Positions 1-10,920 of a stretch of DNA of 64,000 bases are shown piece after piece (the first letter of the stretch is position 1; each line of letters opens with the position of its first letter). Position numbers and translations under genes: made by a program. The notes beneath the pieces were generated by a model. It searched no databases and had not been told where the DNA came from. It saw nothing but the letters and a program-made list of their open reading frames with translations. The stretch spans positions 12,511,553 to 12,575,552 of the forward strand of contig JASFXZ010000009.1 in NCBI GenBank assembly GCA_032209605.1, written 5' to 3'. This DNA is from Mactromeris polynyma. Its lineage: Eukaryota; Mollusca; Bivalvia; Venerida; Mactridae.

Positions 1-297
1 GTTACTGGTCATTATGTTTTCATAACATTTAGTGTCCATCCTTTTTGTAATAGGTCATGAAGTGTCTTTCTAAGCTATCATGGTGGATGAAGATCACAGG
101 TGCCCCTTCTAGCATTGTTTGGGGCCAAAATCAATAGGGTTCCTCTGCTACCCAAGATGATTGTGTGGACCAAGTTTGAGGATGATAGGTCAAGGGGTTC
201 TTGAGTTATTGATCGGAAAGAAAAAGGTTACGGATGGACGGACCGACCGACATGTGCAAACCAATATGCCCTCTCTTTTTAGAAGGGGGGCATAATA
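1..297. mobile_element. 3' part of a bivalve-type interspersed repeat
   Basis: The stretch ends in a GGACGGACCGACCGACA run followed by a hairpin: ATGCCCTCTC and GGGGGGCAT face each other at 266-293. The upstream text (GTTATTGATCGGAAAG near 205-220) recurs in part near 7757-7775. From memory, this ending is typical of a very abundant repeat in bivalve genomes. The element enters from before the window, so its length is unknown. No open frame of note is present. Confidence 0.55.
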
Positions 298-298
298 A

Positions 299-470
299 GC
301 AACACTTGGGTAGAACCACCAACCTTCAGTAAACCAGCCCCATATAGCAAAGTTCCTCACAACCAAATTCTACAATCCTGGGTGGGATTTGAACCCACAG
401 TGGCGAGGGTGAGGTAAATGGAAGCCAGCAACCATAATCAATGCACCCGCCCATGGAGGCCCAGTATCTA
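299..470 (-). mobile_element. tRNA-derived SINE, family B, copy 1
   Basis: Read on the minus strand, the head is near 470 and a Pol III B box (GGGTTCAAATCCC, 384-396) follows. Downstream the text runs through AGAATTTGGTTGTGAGGAAC to GGTGGTTCTACCC. A second copy with the same order of blocks (B box, CATTCTAC-like spacer, AGAACCA...CCTT) lies at 20340-20500 in the same orientation. The A box is degraded. The copy is old and non-autonomous. Its family name in repeat libraries was not determined. Confidence 0.65.
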
Positions 471-1168
471 TCCTTACTTTAGTAGATTATAGCACTACAC
501 TAGTACTTTTTATGCAGCCAGTGTGAATTAATGTCTAATGATTGCCAAGTCTTCGCTATCAAATTGCACTTGTTTTGAGGCATTCATCAACTAAATAATT
601 TGCAATTGATGGTAACCGTCTAATAATAATTTCTGCCAAATTAAACGAAATATCACTCCTGTTTGCAACAACATATGACATGCGTTATTACATGAAATGT
701 ATCTGGATGTATGGAGAAAAACTTGCAAGAACCAAAGCCTAGTGTGTTGGTGATTCATTTCACTTGTAATTTTCTTAATCAAACATAAAAAGATCTTTCT
801 CTCTGGAATTCATTATTACTTAATGCCTAATTCCAGAGAAACTGGCATTCAAATACTTCCTGGACAGAGTGTAAAACATGGTTTACCACAGACAAGTATC
901 TTCATGTGTGCATGAGTTGTAGCTATATTTCATCCAATTTGATAATGAAAATTAGTGTTTGCAGAGGGAAATATTTGTCTTATTTTCCACAATTCAATTT
1001 TTACTGTATTTCAAAAGGAAGCGAAACAACAGGACTGAAGCAGTAATGAAATGCCATTTCTGCACACCAAAAAGATTGGCTATAGCAATATCAGGACAGG
1101 TTGCTTTGATCTGGTCTAATATGGTGAGAGTATTTATGAACTGTACTGTCACACATATTCAGCATGTG
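471..1168. other. AT-rich stretch without recognisable feature
   Basis: I see no repeat structure, tRNA signal or convincing exon here. The open frame at 959-1240 (+) runs into the 28-bp array and owes its C-terminal repeats to it. Confidence 0.5.
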
Positions 1169-2635
1169 GGTTCATATCACATGATTCAAGTGTTTGGGTT
1201 CATATCACATGATTCAAGTGTTTGGGATTATGTCACATGATTAAAGTGTTTGGGATTGCGTCACATGATTAAAGTGTTTGGGATTACGTCACATGATTAA
1301 AGTGTTTGGGATTGCGTCACATGATTCAAGTGTTTGGGATTGTGTCACATGATTCAAGTGTTTGGGATCACATGATTAAAAGTTTTTGGGATTGTATCAC
1401 ATGGTTCAAGTGTTTGGGATCACATGATTCAAGTGTTTGGGATTGTATCACATGATTCAAGTGTTTGGAATCACGTCACATGATTCAAGTGTTTGGGATC
1501 ATATCACATGATTCAAGTGTTTGAGATTGTGTCACATGATTCAAGTGTTTGAGATCACGTCACATGATTCAAGTGTTTGGGATTGTGTCACATGATTCAA
1601 GTGTTTGGGATTATATCACATGATTCAAGTGTTTGGGATTGTGTCACATGATTCAAGTGTTTGAGATTGTGTCACATGATTCAAGTGTTTGAGATTGTGT
1701 CACATGATTCAAGTGTTTGGGATTGTATCACATGATTCAAGTGTTAGGGATCACGTCACATGATTCAAGTGTTTGGGATCACGTCACATGATTCAAGTGT
1801 TTGGGATTGCGTCACATGATTCAAGTGTTTGGGATTAAGGTCACATGATTCAAGTGTTTGAGATTGTGTCACATGATTTAAGTGTTTGGGATTGCGTCAC
1901 ATGATTCAAGTGTTTGGGATTAAGGTCACATGATTCAAGTGTTTGAGATTGTGTCACATGATTCAAGTGTTTGGGATTACGTCACATGATTCAAGTGCTT
2001 GAGATTGTGTCACATGATTCAAGTGTTTGGGATTGCGTCACATGATTCAAGTGTTTGGGATTGTGTCACATGATTCAAGTGTTTGGGATTATATCACATG
2101 ATTCAAGTGTTTGGGATTGTGTCACATGATTCAAGTGTTTGAGATTGTGTCACATGATTCAAGTGTTTGAGATTGTGTCACATGATTCAAGTGTTTGGGA
2201 TTGTATCACATGATTCAAGTGTTAGGGATCACGTCACATGATTCAAGTGTTTGGGATCACGTCACATGATTCAAGTGTTTGGGATTGCGTCACATGATTC
2301 AAGTGTTTGGGATTAAGGTCACATGATTCAAGTGTTTGAGATTGTGTCACATGATTCAAGTGTTTGGGATTACGTCACATGATTCAAGTGTTTGAGATTG
2401 TGTCACATGATTCAAGTGTTTGGGATTGCGTCACATGATTCAAGTGTTTGAGATTGTGTCACATGATTCAAGTGTTTGGGATTGTGTCACATGATTCAAG
2501 TGTTTGGGATTGTGTCACATGATTCAAGGTTTGGGACCACATCACATGATTCAAGTGTTTGGGATCATATCACATGATTCAAGTGTTTGAGATTGTGTCA
2601 CATGATTCAAGTGTTTGGGACCACATCACATGATT
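1169..2635. repeat. 28-bp minisatellite, about 52 copies
   Basis: The unit is TCACATGATTCAAGTGTTTG followed by a variable eight-base GGATTGTG-type end (GGATTACG, GGATTGCG, GGATCACG, AGATTGTG). The TCACATGA core is almost invariant; most changes fall in the last eight bases. A few shortened units occur at 1366-1440. A block of about 17 units at 1571-1875 recurs 478 bp further on at about 2049-2353 with the same order of variants, so the array grew partly by multi-unit duplication. Confidence 0.97.
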
Positions 2636-3837
2636 AACTTTTTTAAAACAGCTATTCTGGTTACAAGACAATATTCAGGACTATTTTTGTATTAATGATA
2701 CACAGATCTTAAAATTGCTTAAATCAGGCGAGATATAGCTATGCTGTTCACTACTGCGTGGTACAACCTCTCCGAATATTCACCTCAAAAACTTTATAGC
2801 TTCTTTCTTGAAGCCAACAGCTTTGAAAATATTTCTATTCTTTGTAGCAAATTGATAATATCCTTAATTTGATATTACCCAGACAAAATAATCACACTAG
2901 AAGGTGATGTCAACGATTATAGGATTCTGTAACACAGAGAAACTGAAGCTTAAAGGCACTATTTTAACAAGATCTGTTTGATAATATAAGTACATATGTG
3001 TTAGAACATTGCACTCATACAGTGAACTAAGTAAGATTAGGTATTTCGTTGTATTTATTTCTGGTAAGGAAACCATGGGAACACAATTAGTAAGAATTGA
3101 TTGACTACAGTGAAACAGTTATTGTATAATTATTTCCTTTCATGTTTTCATATGCACATTAAGAATCCCAGCATGTTTGTAAACCAAAGTTATAACACAA
3201 TATGGCAACCTTTCCAAGAATATTTATTAAATTTACGAAGTAACAATAGGTCTAATAATCACATAACAAAACAAATAAACCTTTACCAGGTATGTATGAA
3301 CAATTTCTGTAATCAAATAAATGCTAATTTACAACCATGGCCATTATCACATACTGTCAGTTGCATAATTAATGATTTATACGTAATCAAATTAATATGG
3401 TTAATTGCATCAAAGACAGAATCCATGCAGAATGTGCATGTCTCTTTTATGACTTGTGTTTGGAATGTCATAGTTACAGACCATAATTTCATGAATAATA
3501 ATAACACATTAATAAGTCAAAATTAATTTTCCCCAAATGACAAAAATGATTCCACTTAAGTTACATGAGAAAATAATTGCATTTTAATTATTTAACTTCA
3601 CAGGTACACAGTTCAGGAGCTAATTTCGTAAGACAGACAAAGCAATGATATTGGCTAAAATTCACATGGCTAAGCCCTGCATCAAAGCAGACATAGATTA
3701 AATGAAAGAACTTGCGATGATCGAAAAAAAACAACCCTGATTTGGTAGAGAAATGCAAGTATACAGAGTATATATTTTTAACGAAGGCCAAAACTATGAA
3801 ATGGATACAGCAATTTTGCCCATTGTGACGTTGAGCT
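2636..3837. other. AT-rich stretch; a 141-codon open frame is not convincing
   Basis: The open frame at 3101-3526 (+) is rich in Asn, Ile, Leu and Ser, as expected from AT-rich DNA. It has a 64-codon open frame antisense to it (3313-3507), shows no domain I recognise, and has no splice or promoter context. I do not call a gene. The rest holds no visible structure. Confidence 0.5.
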
Positions 3838-4090
3838 AGATATTTGTGGCCATATTTTGTGCAAATTTGATAGATTGCTAAAACAATGAAGTGTAGATCA
3901 GCACAGAAGGATCATAAACTCTATACCACTGACAGAGAACGTTCTAACAGATAGAATTTGTATTTTCAACAAGGGCCATATCTTGGGCGTGAAAACAATT
4001 TGGCCAATATTTATCTAATGAGGCATAAACCTACAGAGAATGATCACACTATCTCACACTGAGCACCTTGCCTTGCTCTCAGGTGAGCCA
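3838..4090 (+). mobile_element. degenerate interspersed repeat ending in a CTCAGGTGAGC hairpin
   Basis: The text GGGCCATATCTTGGGCGTGA (3974-3993) and the ending TGAGCACCTTGCC...CTCAGGTGAGCC (4060-4089) resemble a common bivalve repeat, recalled from memory. The same ending is found in this window at 46605-46636 (TGAGCAC...GTGCTCAGGTGAGCT). There the two halves form a seven-base stem; here it is partly decayed. Confidence 0.5.
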
Positions 4091-4105
4091 ATAAAACTTC
4101 CAGTA

Positions 4106-4224
4106 GGAACCAGCCATGTTCAGGAACCAGCCATATTCAGGAACCAGCCATGTTTAGGAACCAGCCATGTTCAGGAACCAGCCATGTTTAGGAACCAGCC
4201 AAGCTCAGGAACCAGCCATGTTTA
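4106..4224. repeat. 17-bp minisatellite, 7 exact-length copies
   Basis: The unit is GGAACCAGCCATGTTCA, repeated seven times over 119 bp with only point changes (CATATTCA, CATGTTTA, AAGCTCA). It starts a few bases after the CTCAGGTGAGC end of the preceding repeat. The short open frame at 4040-4225 is a by-product. Confidence 0.95.
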
Positions 4225-4828
4225 ATGTTAACTGCACATTACGACAAGATGAACCTCAATATTGCAAGGTATAAAAATGAATAATTGAGTGTCAGTCAAA
4301 AATAGAAAAACAATAAATATTTCAAAATATGTAGGAAACAAAATAAGAAACATCAGGTATTTATTTATTTACAATAAATTTATATTACTAATGTCAGAGT
4401 AAGACCATTAAGAGCATCAGCATAAATAGATTCAGTCTGTGAACGTAATCCCCAGATTTCACCACCATACTTTATTACAAAAATCTGTATTTTACGATGT
4501 GAACATGTTGGCATAATATCTAAAACAACATAGATGTTTCATTTACATATAATCTAATCATAAATCAACAAGAATCCTAGCACTCTATCCATCATTATTT
4601 TACATCTGTGATCATCTAAACCGATTCCAATCAACAGATACTCCAAGTCTTACCAACATATATAAAGAAGAAGATGAAATTATTTATAGACAATTCTATA
4701 ACACCGAGGATGACTGATCGTTTTATCACATTATGACACTTAGAAAACATTAGATATTGAAGTTCAAGAACAGATACATTAAAATCTACAGATATGAAAT
4801 ATACACAAACTACAAAACATAACTTAAA

Positions 4829-4912
4829 CATATACAGTGCAACCTCTCTAGAACAACACACTTTGGTAGATGCAATTTTTGGCTGTTGTTTAAAGGTTGT
4901 TGGTTTTTACAG
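4829..4912. mobile_element. MITE-end fragment (ACAGTGCAACCTC type)
   Basis: The text TACAGTGCAACCTCTCTAGA (4834-4853) shares CTCTCTAGAACAACA with 12549-12563. TACAGT plus a C-rich AACCTC start is also seen at other small inverted-repeat elements in the window. Only one end is clear, so this is a fragment or a chance match. Confidence 0.35.
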
Positions 4913-5121
4913 ATGATTGGTAACCAGTTTTCACAGCAAGATTGAGTATCTATGAACTCTCAGAGAGCCATTGAGGAGAGGTAGACAATGCTGGTGGAAA
5001 AATCACATTGCACTTAAAGGAATTCATACAATTTTTAACCAAAATATTGATATATATACATGTATACACAATTTATCATAGCCGAAAAAGTGAGTTGAAT
5101 ACAATATTCTCAAAAAATCCT

Positions 5122-5744
5122 CCAGTCACATGGAGACAATATTAACATGTCAAAGAGCTGCCACACTGTGATACCATGCCTAGGTCAGGTGATACCCCAC
5201 CCAGTCACATGGAGACAATATTAACATGTCAAAGAGCTGCCACACTGTGATACCCCACCCAGTCACATGGAGACAATATTAACATGTCAAAGAGCTGCCA
5301 CACTGTGATACCATGCCTAGGTCAGGTAATACCCCACCCAGTCACATGGAGACAATGTTAACATGTCAAAGAGCTGCCACACTGTGATACCATGCCTAGG
5401 TCAGGTAATACCCCACCCAGTCACATGGAGACAATGTTAACATGTCAAAGAGCTGCCACACTGTGATACCATGCCTAGGTCAGGTAATACCCCACCCAGT
5501 CACATGGAGACAATGTTAGCATGTCAAAGAGCTGCCACACTGTGATACCATGCCTAGGTCAGGTAATACCCCACCCAGTCACATGGAGACAATATTAACA
5601 TGTCAAAGAGCTGCCACACTGTGATACCATGCCTAGGTCAGGTGATACCCCACCCAGTCACATGGAGACAATATTAACATGTCAAAGAGCTGCCACACTG
5701 TGATACCATGCCTAGGTCAGGTGATACCCCACCCAGTCACATGG
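5122..5744. repeat. 79-bp minisatellite (about 8 copies) derived from a SINE tail
   Basis: AGTCACATGG recurs every 79 bp (5124, 5203, then 5340, 5419, 5498, 5577, 5656, 5735). One unit is shortened to 58 bp by loss of the CATGCCTAGGTCAGG part. Copies are nearly identical, differing at GGTGAT/GGTAAT and AATATT/AATGTT. The block CACACTGTGATAC and the block ACCCCACCCAGTCACAT occur, with small changes, in the tail of the SINE at 58845-59030. The body of that same SINE family follows this array directly at 5745-5905. Confidence 0.95.
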
Positions 5745-5905
5745 ACCTGACAATGAGCCAACAAGTCCCTAGAAAAATTATGATTATATTGCAGAACGTA
5801 GGCAAGGGAACCATCAGCACCATTCTAGATGACTCTGATAAGCCTCAGCCAGGGACCGAGCAGGCACCCGAGACATACTCTCACCAACTATACCACTGGG
5901 TTATG
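5745..5905 (-). mobile_element. tRNA-derived SINE, family A, copy 1 (body and head)
   Basis: On the minus strand the head at about 5905 reads CCCAGTGGTATAGTTGGTGA, an A-box-like tRNA start. GCTCGGTCCCTGGC (about 5847-5860) takes the place of a decayed B box. The following body includes a GGTTCCCTTGCCTAC block (RC of 5800-5814). The same GCTCCCTTGCCTA block is in the + copy at 24190-24420. Its tail has expanded into the 79-bp array at 5122-5744. The 54-codon frame read from 5742 (+) is SINE sequence, not a gene. Confidence 0.7.
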
Positions 5906-8440
5906 TAAATACATTCCATAAGATAACTTCTGAACAAAAAGACACATTACAGTTATACAGCAATCCTCCCGTAGGACAGGAAATAGAAATCACAGAAAAT
6001 GGCAGTATATTAACGAGAAATTCATATTTCAGAATATAACAAGACAAGGTAACAACATTCAGGTCATTCCACAGGTGACATTTAATGTTGCTGAACAATG
6101 CACAAATGACAAAAAACAAAAACAATAGCTCTGTAGAGAATTGTGAATAACACATAGAGAATTGATCATTCTTCACAGTTAACTACCTCCACAATTTGAT
6201 ATCAATACAAGGATTGTAACAAGACATTCCTTCTGCTAAAATTGCCATTCCTAACACAAGCGGCTGAGGCCCATCTAGGTACCATTTAGCCCCTACCAAA
6301 GTTTCTCTGGTTGTGTTCCCTAATTTCAACATCAATTAGGGGCTAATAGCAGGAATTCCTAATCAGTCAGAAAAAATGCTACATCTGTATAATGGAATAC
6401 AAACATAATGCATCATTTGCTGAAACAAGCCACAAAAACGTGCGAAACATCATCGTTGTAACTGAGCTGCTGTAGGCACAAGAAAACAATAACTTTCTTT
6501 GTGTGATTACTTTTCCACTGACAATAATGAGAGATCTATTGGCAAAAATATGTAATAGTTGGCATAATCTAGTCAATACCATCATAATATGCATCTTGTT
6601 AAGCTGCTAAATCTATTAGATCACCGAAGACATCTGGAAACTCTTCAGTGTTAGAGGCAAGATGAGCACTTAGTACCTTCTAAATGAAGAGTTGTGATTA
6701 CTTAGAAGTATTTGCAAGTGCTAATGAAAAATTAATCTCTTATTAGATTATGCTGTATCAAAGACATAAATGTACTAATCAGTATATTCTTCAAAACACT
6801 TCACTATTTCTACAGAAAACTGCAAGAAATTACCATTATAGATATCTGATGTTTAGTACCAGTACTGCATTTAATTATATTACTTCCATGGTGAAAACTA
6901 TTATCATCCGTGCTTTCTTAACAATTACCAACTTGCAGCAAGTACTGAAACATTAAAACAACTTCAGTAGGACTTAAGAGAACTATTACATTCCTGAACT
7001 AGAATTCAAACTATACCATCAAATATATACATGAGCGTATACCTATGTCATAAATATTGTCACAACATTAACAATGGATCACTTTTACATTACCAAACGA
7101 TACAGCAACCACCCTAAAGGTATGCACCTATGCAAGGACCCAATTACAAAATGTGGGATCCCAAAGGGAGATAAATCAGACACATTTAATTGGCAGACTA
7201 ATGACAATAATTTATTAAAACCAAATGAGTTGCATACAGATTGTTTCTAACAGGTACGTCATTAGCATACCAGTCAATTAATTACTTAACCATTCATCAT
7301 GCCTGTGTAACGGTAATTTTTCCTCATCAAGTCAGGGGTGAGAACTCTCACAGAGAAAAATAGAGATTAATTGGAAATCTCAAAAGGCACACCTGCACTG
7401 TAAACTGAAAGTTACCATACAGCACATACCTGGATGCAACATAAAAACTTAGGTTCAAAAATATCTTCCATAAAAAGGTAACATTGCTAATTCAGTTGTA
7501 ATAAATAAGGACTCATATTACTTGTAACCATAACAACTGCAGAGATCTAATAACTATACAGGGAAACATGCTGGATTAGTGGAAAGCATTCATTTAATAA
7601 AAACTGACAAAAAATACTTTCCCCACGATTTATTTGACCAGTAATCATGGGGGGAAATGGAAAGTTAGGGATGCAACATTATTGATTGGAAACCAATATT
7701 TAAATCGAATGCTATGCTTATGAGCCCAATATGAAATGAACCCATCCATCCTTTCTAGTTATTGATCGGAAACCAAGGAGGGATTGACCGGGGTAACACT
7801 TTATGCCATTTCGCCATTCTTCGTAACACACATTATGCATGAAAACCAAAGCATTATAGACATGAAACTCAATCTGAGTGATTATCAGTATCCGGGACTG
7901 AGGCATTGTCTTTACAGATGACATGGAAGATATCCACTGACCTTTCTCATGGATATCAAAAGATAAAGAAAATTTCTCACTAATTAAATGCGCAGACACA
8001 GCTTCATTAATTTTATCTCATTTCTTTTCCAACTTGTTATTAAATACCTTACAGTCAATTGTAATACTATCATTGCAAAAGCCTACACCCTACTGTCATA
8101 AAAGATCCCTGACAAAACAAGACACGGCTGCTTATCAGTTTCATTTTAGGCAGCATTTATTGTATTTGACACAATTCTTGATAGCCTCCCTTGTGTATCA
8201 CTCTTACTATATCATAACTGTTGCTATGGAGACTCACAAAATCGACAAGACAAAATTGTGTGACCAAGGAAAGAAGAATGGAAATGATCTTATGCTCAAA
8301 TGTGAAGAAAATACTTACGCTAACAGTCTTAACAGTAAGCCACTAATCCGAAGCCCAGGGCAAGTCACATTCATTTTAGGCAACAAGGAATTCTTTGATG
8401 ACAGTCTGACTAGGAGGGGAAGAGCTTATTTTTAATGAAA
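5906..8440. other. AT-rich stretch; largest non-array frame is 133 codons
   Basis: The open frame at 8034-8435 (+) is the longest outside arrays in this part. It has no recognisable domain, no splice context and mixed composition, so I treat it as chance. The frame at 7718-7999 (-) overlaps a decayed copy of the GTTATTGATCGGAAA repeat also present near 205. No tRNA or other RNA gene is visible. Confidence 0.45.
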
Positions 8441-8735
8441 TTATTTTGTTCCATGGGCATAGGAGCTGGGGCCCAAATATTTTGGCTAGAATTGTTTTAA
8501 AATATATCCCTAACAGTCCCGTGTCTTTTTGCAAAATTACACATATTATGAATAAATGTTATAACTTACAAGCAGCAAACAAATTTTCAGAACATAATTA
8601 TCATTTTAAAAGGTGATGGATTTTGCGTCTGTGAAAGGTGATTTCCTGAAGATTTTCTGATCAGGAGGGGATATCCCTACCGCACCTGCCCCCATCCGCG
8701 GCCCCAATGCTCAATACCTTCCTACGCCCCGTGTT
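8441..8735. mobile_element. possible degenerate element with GGGCATAGGAG / GGGGCGTAGGA ends
   Basis: The left side carries GGGCATAGGAGCTGGGGCCC (8456-8475). Read in reverse complement, the right side carries GGGGCGTAGGAAGG and then TTGGGGCCGCGG. This gives a loose inverted pair about 260 bp apart. The GC-rich ends stand out from their AT-rich surroundings. Divergence is high and the call is tentative. Confidence 0.3.
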
Positions 8736-9418
8736 CAGATGTAGAGAAAAAATCAATCCACCAATGTGTTTAATAATTGCTCTAATATATGATTATGACC
8801 CTTAATTTTACAAACAAGAGTTTTATCCAAGTTTGGGCTGATAATAAACCTTTGGGCAAGCGGGTTTACAGAGTAACTAGCTGAAGGGACTTAGTGCTTT
8901 GAAATATGAAGGCAAAGCTTGTGCTGACAAATCCTCTCAAATCCCTTTCCCTGGAAAGGAAATACTAGTGTCTTATAAGAAGCAGTGACTTAGTGTCTTT
9001 GGAAAGGTTCAAACTCAGTACCTCAGATACATTGTATTCTTCCCTAAAAAAACTGTGCAGAAACATACATTAAAAAACTATAAATACACAACTTGTGTGT
9101 TTGCAAGTACTTGAAACAGAAAATGTTGACATGTTTTCATATTTAACAAGCACACAGGTGTCCACCAGCACGCACAGTAGAGCAATCAGATATCTGTATC
9201 ACATAGCAGGTTGCCTCCTCTTGATATCACATTTTACAAGTACCGAGATAAGATTACAAAAGTCCAAATAATATCAAATACAATTACAGCATGTACAACA
9301 AAATACACAATACTCCAATCTTAACAACTATACAATATAACATACCCTATGCAATAAAACCTCATCTTTCTAACAAAACCACTTTTTAAATGTAAAATTC
9401 ATTTAAAGTCGGACAAGA
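8736..9418. other. unique AT-rich flank of the 9.4-kb inverted-repeat element
   Basis: I see no repeats or exon candidates. It provides the left flank for testing the insertion boundary at about 9419. Confidence 0.4.
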
Positions 9419-9503
9419 TGCAGATCTTGTTACCCTATCTTTGGGACTTGTACTTTCTCGGAAACCGAGCTGAACACAACATTTTTGTGAATGCAGACGT
9501 CAA
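9419..9503 (+). repeat. left inverted arm of a 1.5-kb element
   Basis: The 85-bp arm runs from CAGATCTTGTTACCC through TTTGGGACTTGTACTTTCTC to ATGCAGACGTCAA. Its reverse complement is present at 10829-10918 with about five substitutions and one 6-bp length difference. The arms face each other across 1.3 kb. They are too similar for chance and suggest terminal inverted repeats of a non-autonomous DNA element. Confidence 0.85.
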
Positions 9504-10201
9504 CTATGCAATGACATTAGCTCTTCATTTTTTGTAAAACAGACAAGTTAAAAATCATCACAAAGTGACTGATCATTATTTGTGAAGACAGGGGAGGGGA
9601 TGCTGTATATGGTATGTGTGTGGGTGGGGGGGGGGGTACACATGTTGCATTTGAAATGAAAAACTTCCTGTAATAATGACACTGCCTATCAAGTTGATTT
9701 AAAAAATGCATAAACACTACTTCTTGATGTTTTGATGTTTGAACACATGTTACATCACAGAACAACACAGCATATAGTCAATATTGCCATAAGGTGTACA
9801 GATTGGAATTGCTCATTAGATATCAGCAGCACTATCAAAGAGAAATACATTTGTATGATAAGCCCAACTGGCTGCCATCTGCTGTATGTTTCACATCAAA
9901 CATGTTCATCAAACTTCAATCACTGGACAGGTAGGGTAGTTCTGTTGCTTGACTCATTCCGCACAGCATTACATAAAATGTGCATCATTAAATAGCACAG
10001 GTGTCAGACAGAGAGATAAGTTTAATGTATGAGTGGGTGGATGTTCTACAGTTTTCAAAAACCATGATAAATTGATGATGAATCATATTGCTGCTGACAT
10101 CATTGCAAGCAGACAATGTGTAGGAAACCATTAATTAGACGAAATCTGTCAAATCAGTTCATTTTGAGACTAGTCTTCTGCAAGGCCAAGACCGAGATGA
10201 G
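9504..10201. other. interior of the inverted-repeat element
   Basis: About 700 bp between the left arm and the 49-bp array. It contains a GT/G tract (9612-9636, with 11 G) and an 87-codon frame (9732-9995, +) with no known domain. No transposase or reverse-transcriptase motif is visible, so the element would be non-autonomous. Confidence 0.5.
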
Positions 10202-10820
10202 AGAGGGGAATATGACAACACCATCTGACTGTACCGGTGGTTCACAACACACAGGGGAATATGACAACACCATCTGACTGTACCGGTGGTTCACAACGCA
10301 CAGGGGAATATGACAACACCATCTGACTGTACCGGTGGTTCACAACATAGAGGGGAATATGACAACACCATCTGACTGTACCGGTGGTTCACAACATAGA
10401 GGAGAATATGACAACACCATCTGACTGTACCGGTGGTTCACAACATAGAGGGGAATATGACAACACCATCTGACTGTACCGGTGGTTCACAACATAGAGG
10501 AGAATATGACAACACCATCTGACTGTACCGGTGGTTCACAACGCAGAGGGGAATATGACAACACCATCTGACTGTACCGGTGGTTCACAACGCAGAGGGG
10601 AATATGACAACACCATCTGACTGTACCGGTGGTTCACAACGCAGAGGGGAATATGACAACACCATCTGACTGTACCGGTGGTTCACAACGCAGAGGGGAA
10701 TATGACAACACCATCTGACTGTACCGGTGGTTCACAACGCAGAGGGGAATATGACAACACCATCTGACTGTACCGGTGGTTCACAACGCAGAGGGGAATA
10801 TGACAACACCATCTGACTGT
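10202..10820. repeat. 49-bp minisatellite, 12.6 copies
   Basis: The unit begins AGGGGAATATGACAACACCA and continues TCTGACTGTACCGGTGGTTC to ACAACGCAG. Copies differ almost only in the last bases (ACAC, GCAC, ATAG, GCAG) and in GGGG/GGAG. The last copy stops at CTGACTGT, eight bases before the right inverted arm. The CpG in ACCGGT is kept in every complete copy, which fits a young array. Confidence 0.97.
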
Positions 10821-10828
10821 AAAAATCT

Positions 10829-10920
10829 TGACGTCTGCATCCACAAAAATGTTGAATATTGTGTTTAGCTCAGTTTCCGAGAAAGTACAAGTCCCAAAGA
10901 TAGGTTAACAAAATCTGATC
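10829..10920 (-). repeat. right inverted arm of the 1.5-kb element
   Basis: Reverse complement of the left arm at 9419-9503. It carries an extra ATTCAA-like hexamer between ACACAATA and CATTTTTGTG. It is squeezed between two arrays: the 49-bp minisatellite ends just inside it and the pentanucleotide array starts at its outer end. The last bases, AAATC TGATC (10911-10920), are already in the register of that array. Confidence 0.85.

Noticed and set aside
1169..2635. CRISPR-like array
   Set aside because: Units are directly tandem, with no unique spacers, in a eukaryotic setting; the same holds for the other arrays.
3101..3526. 141-codon open frame
   Set aside because: AT-driven composition, an antisense frame also open, no domain, no gene context.
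8034..8435. 133-codon open frame
   Set aside because: Length within chance for 64 kb at this base composition; no recognisable domain.
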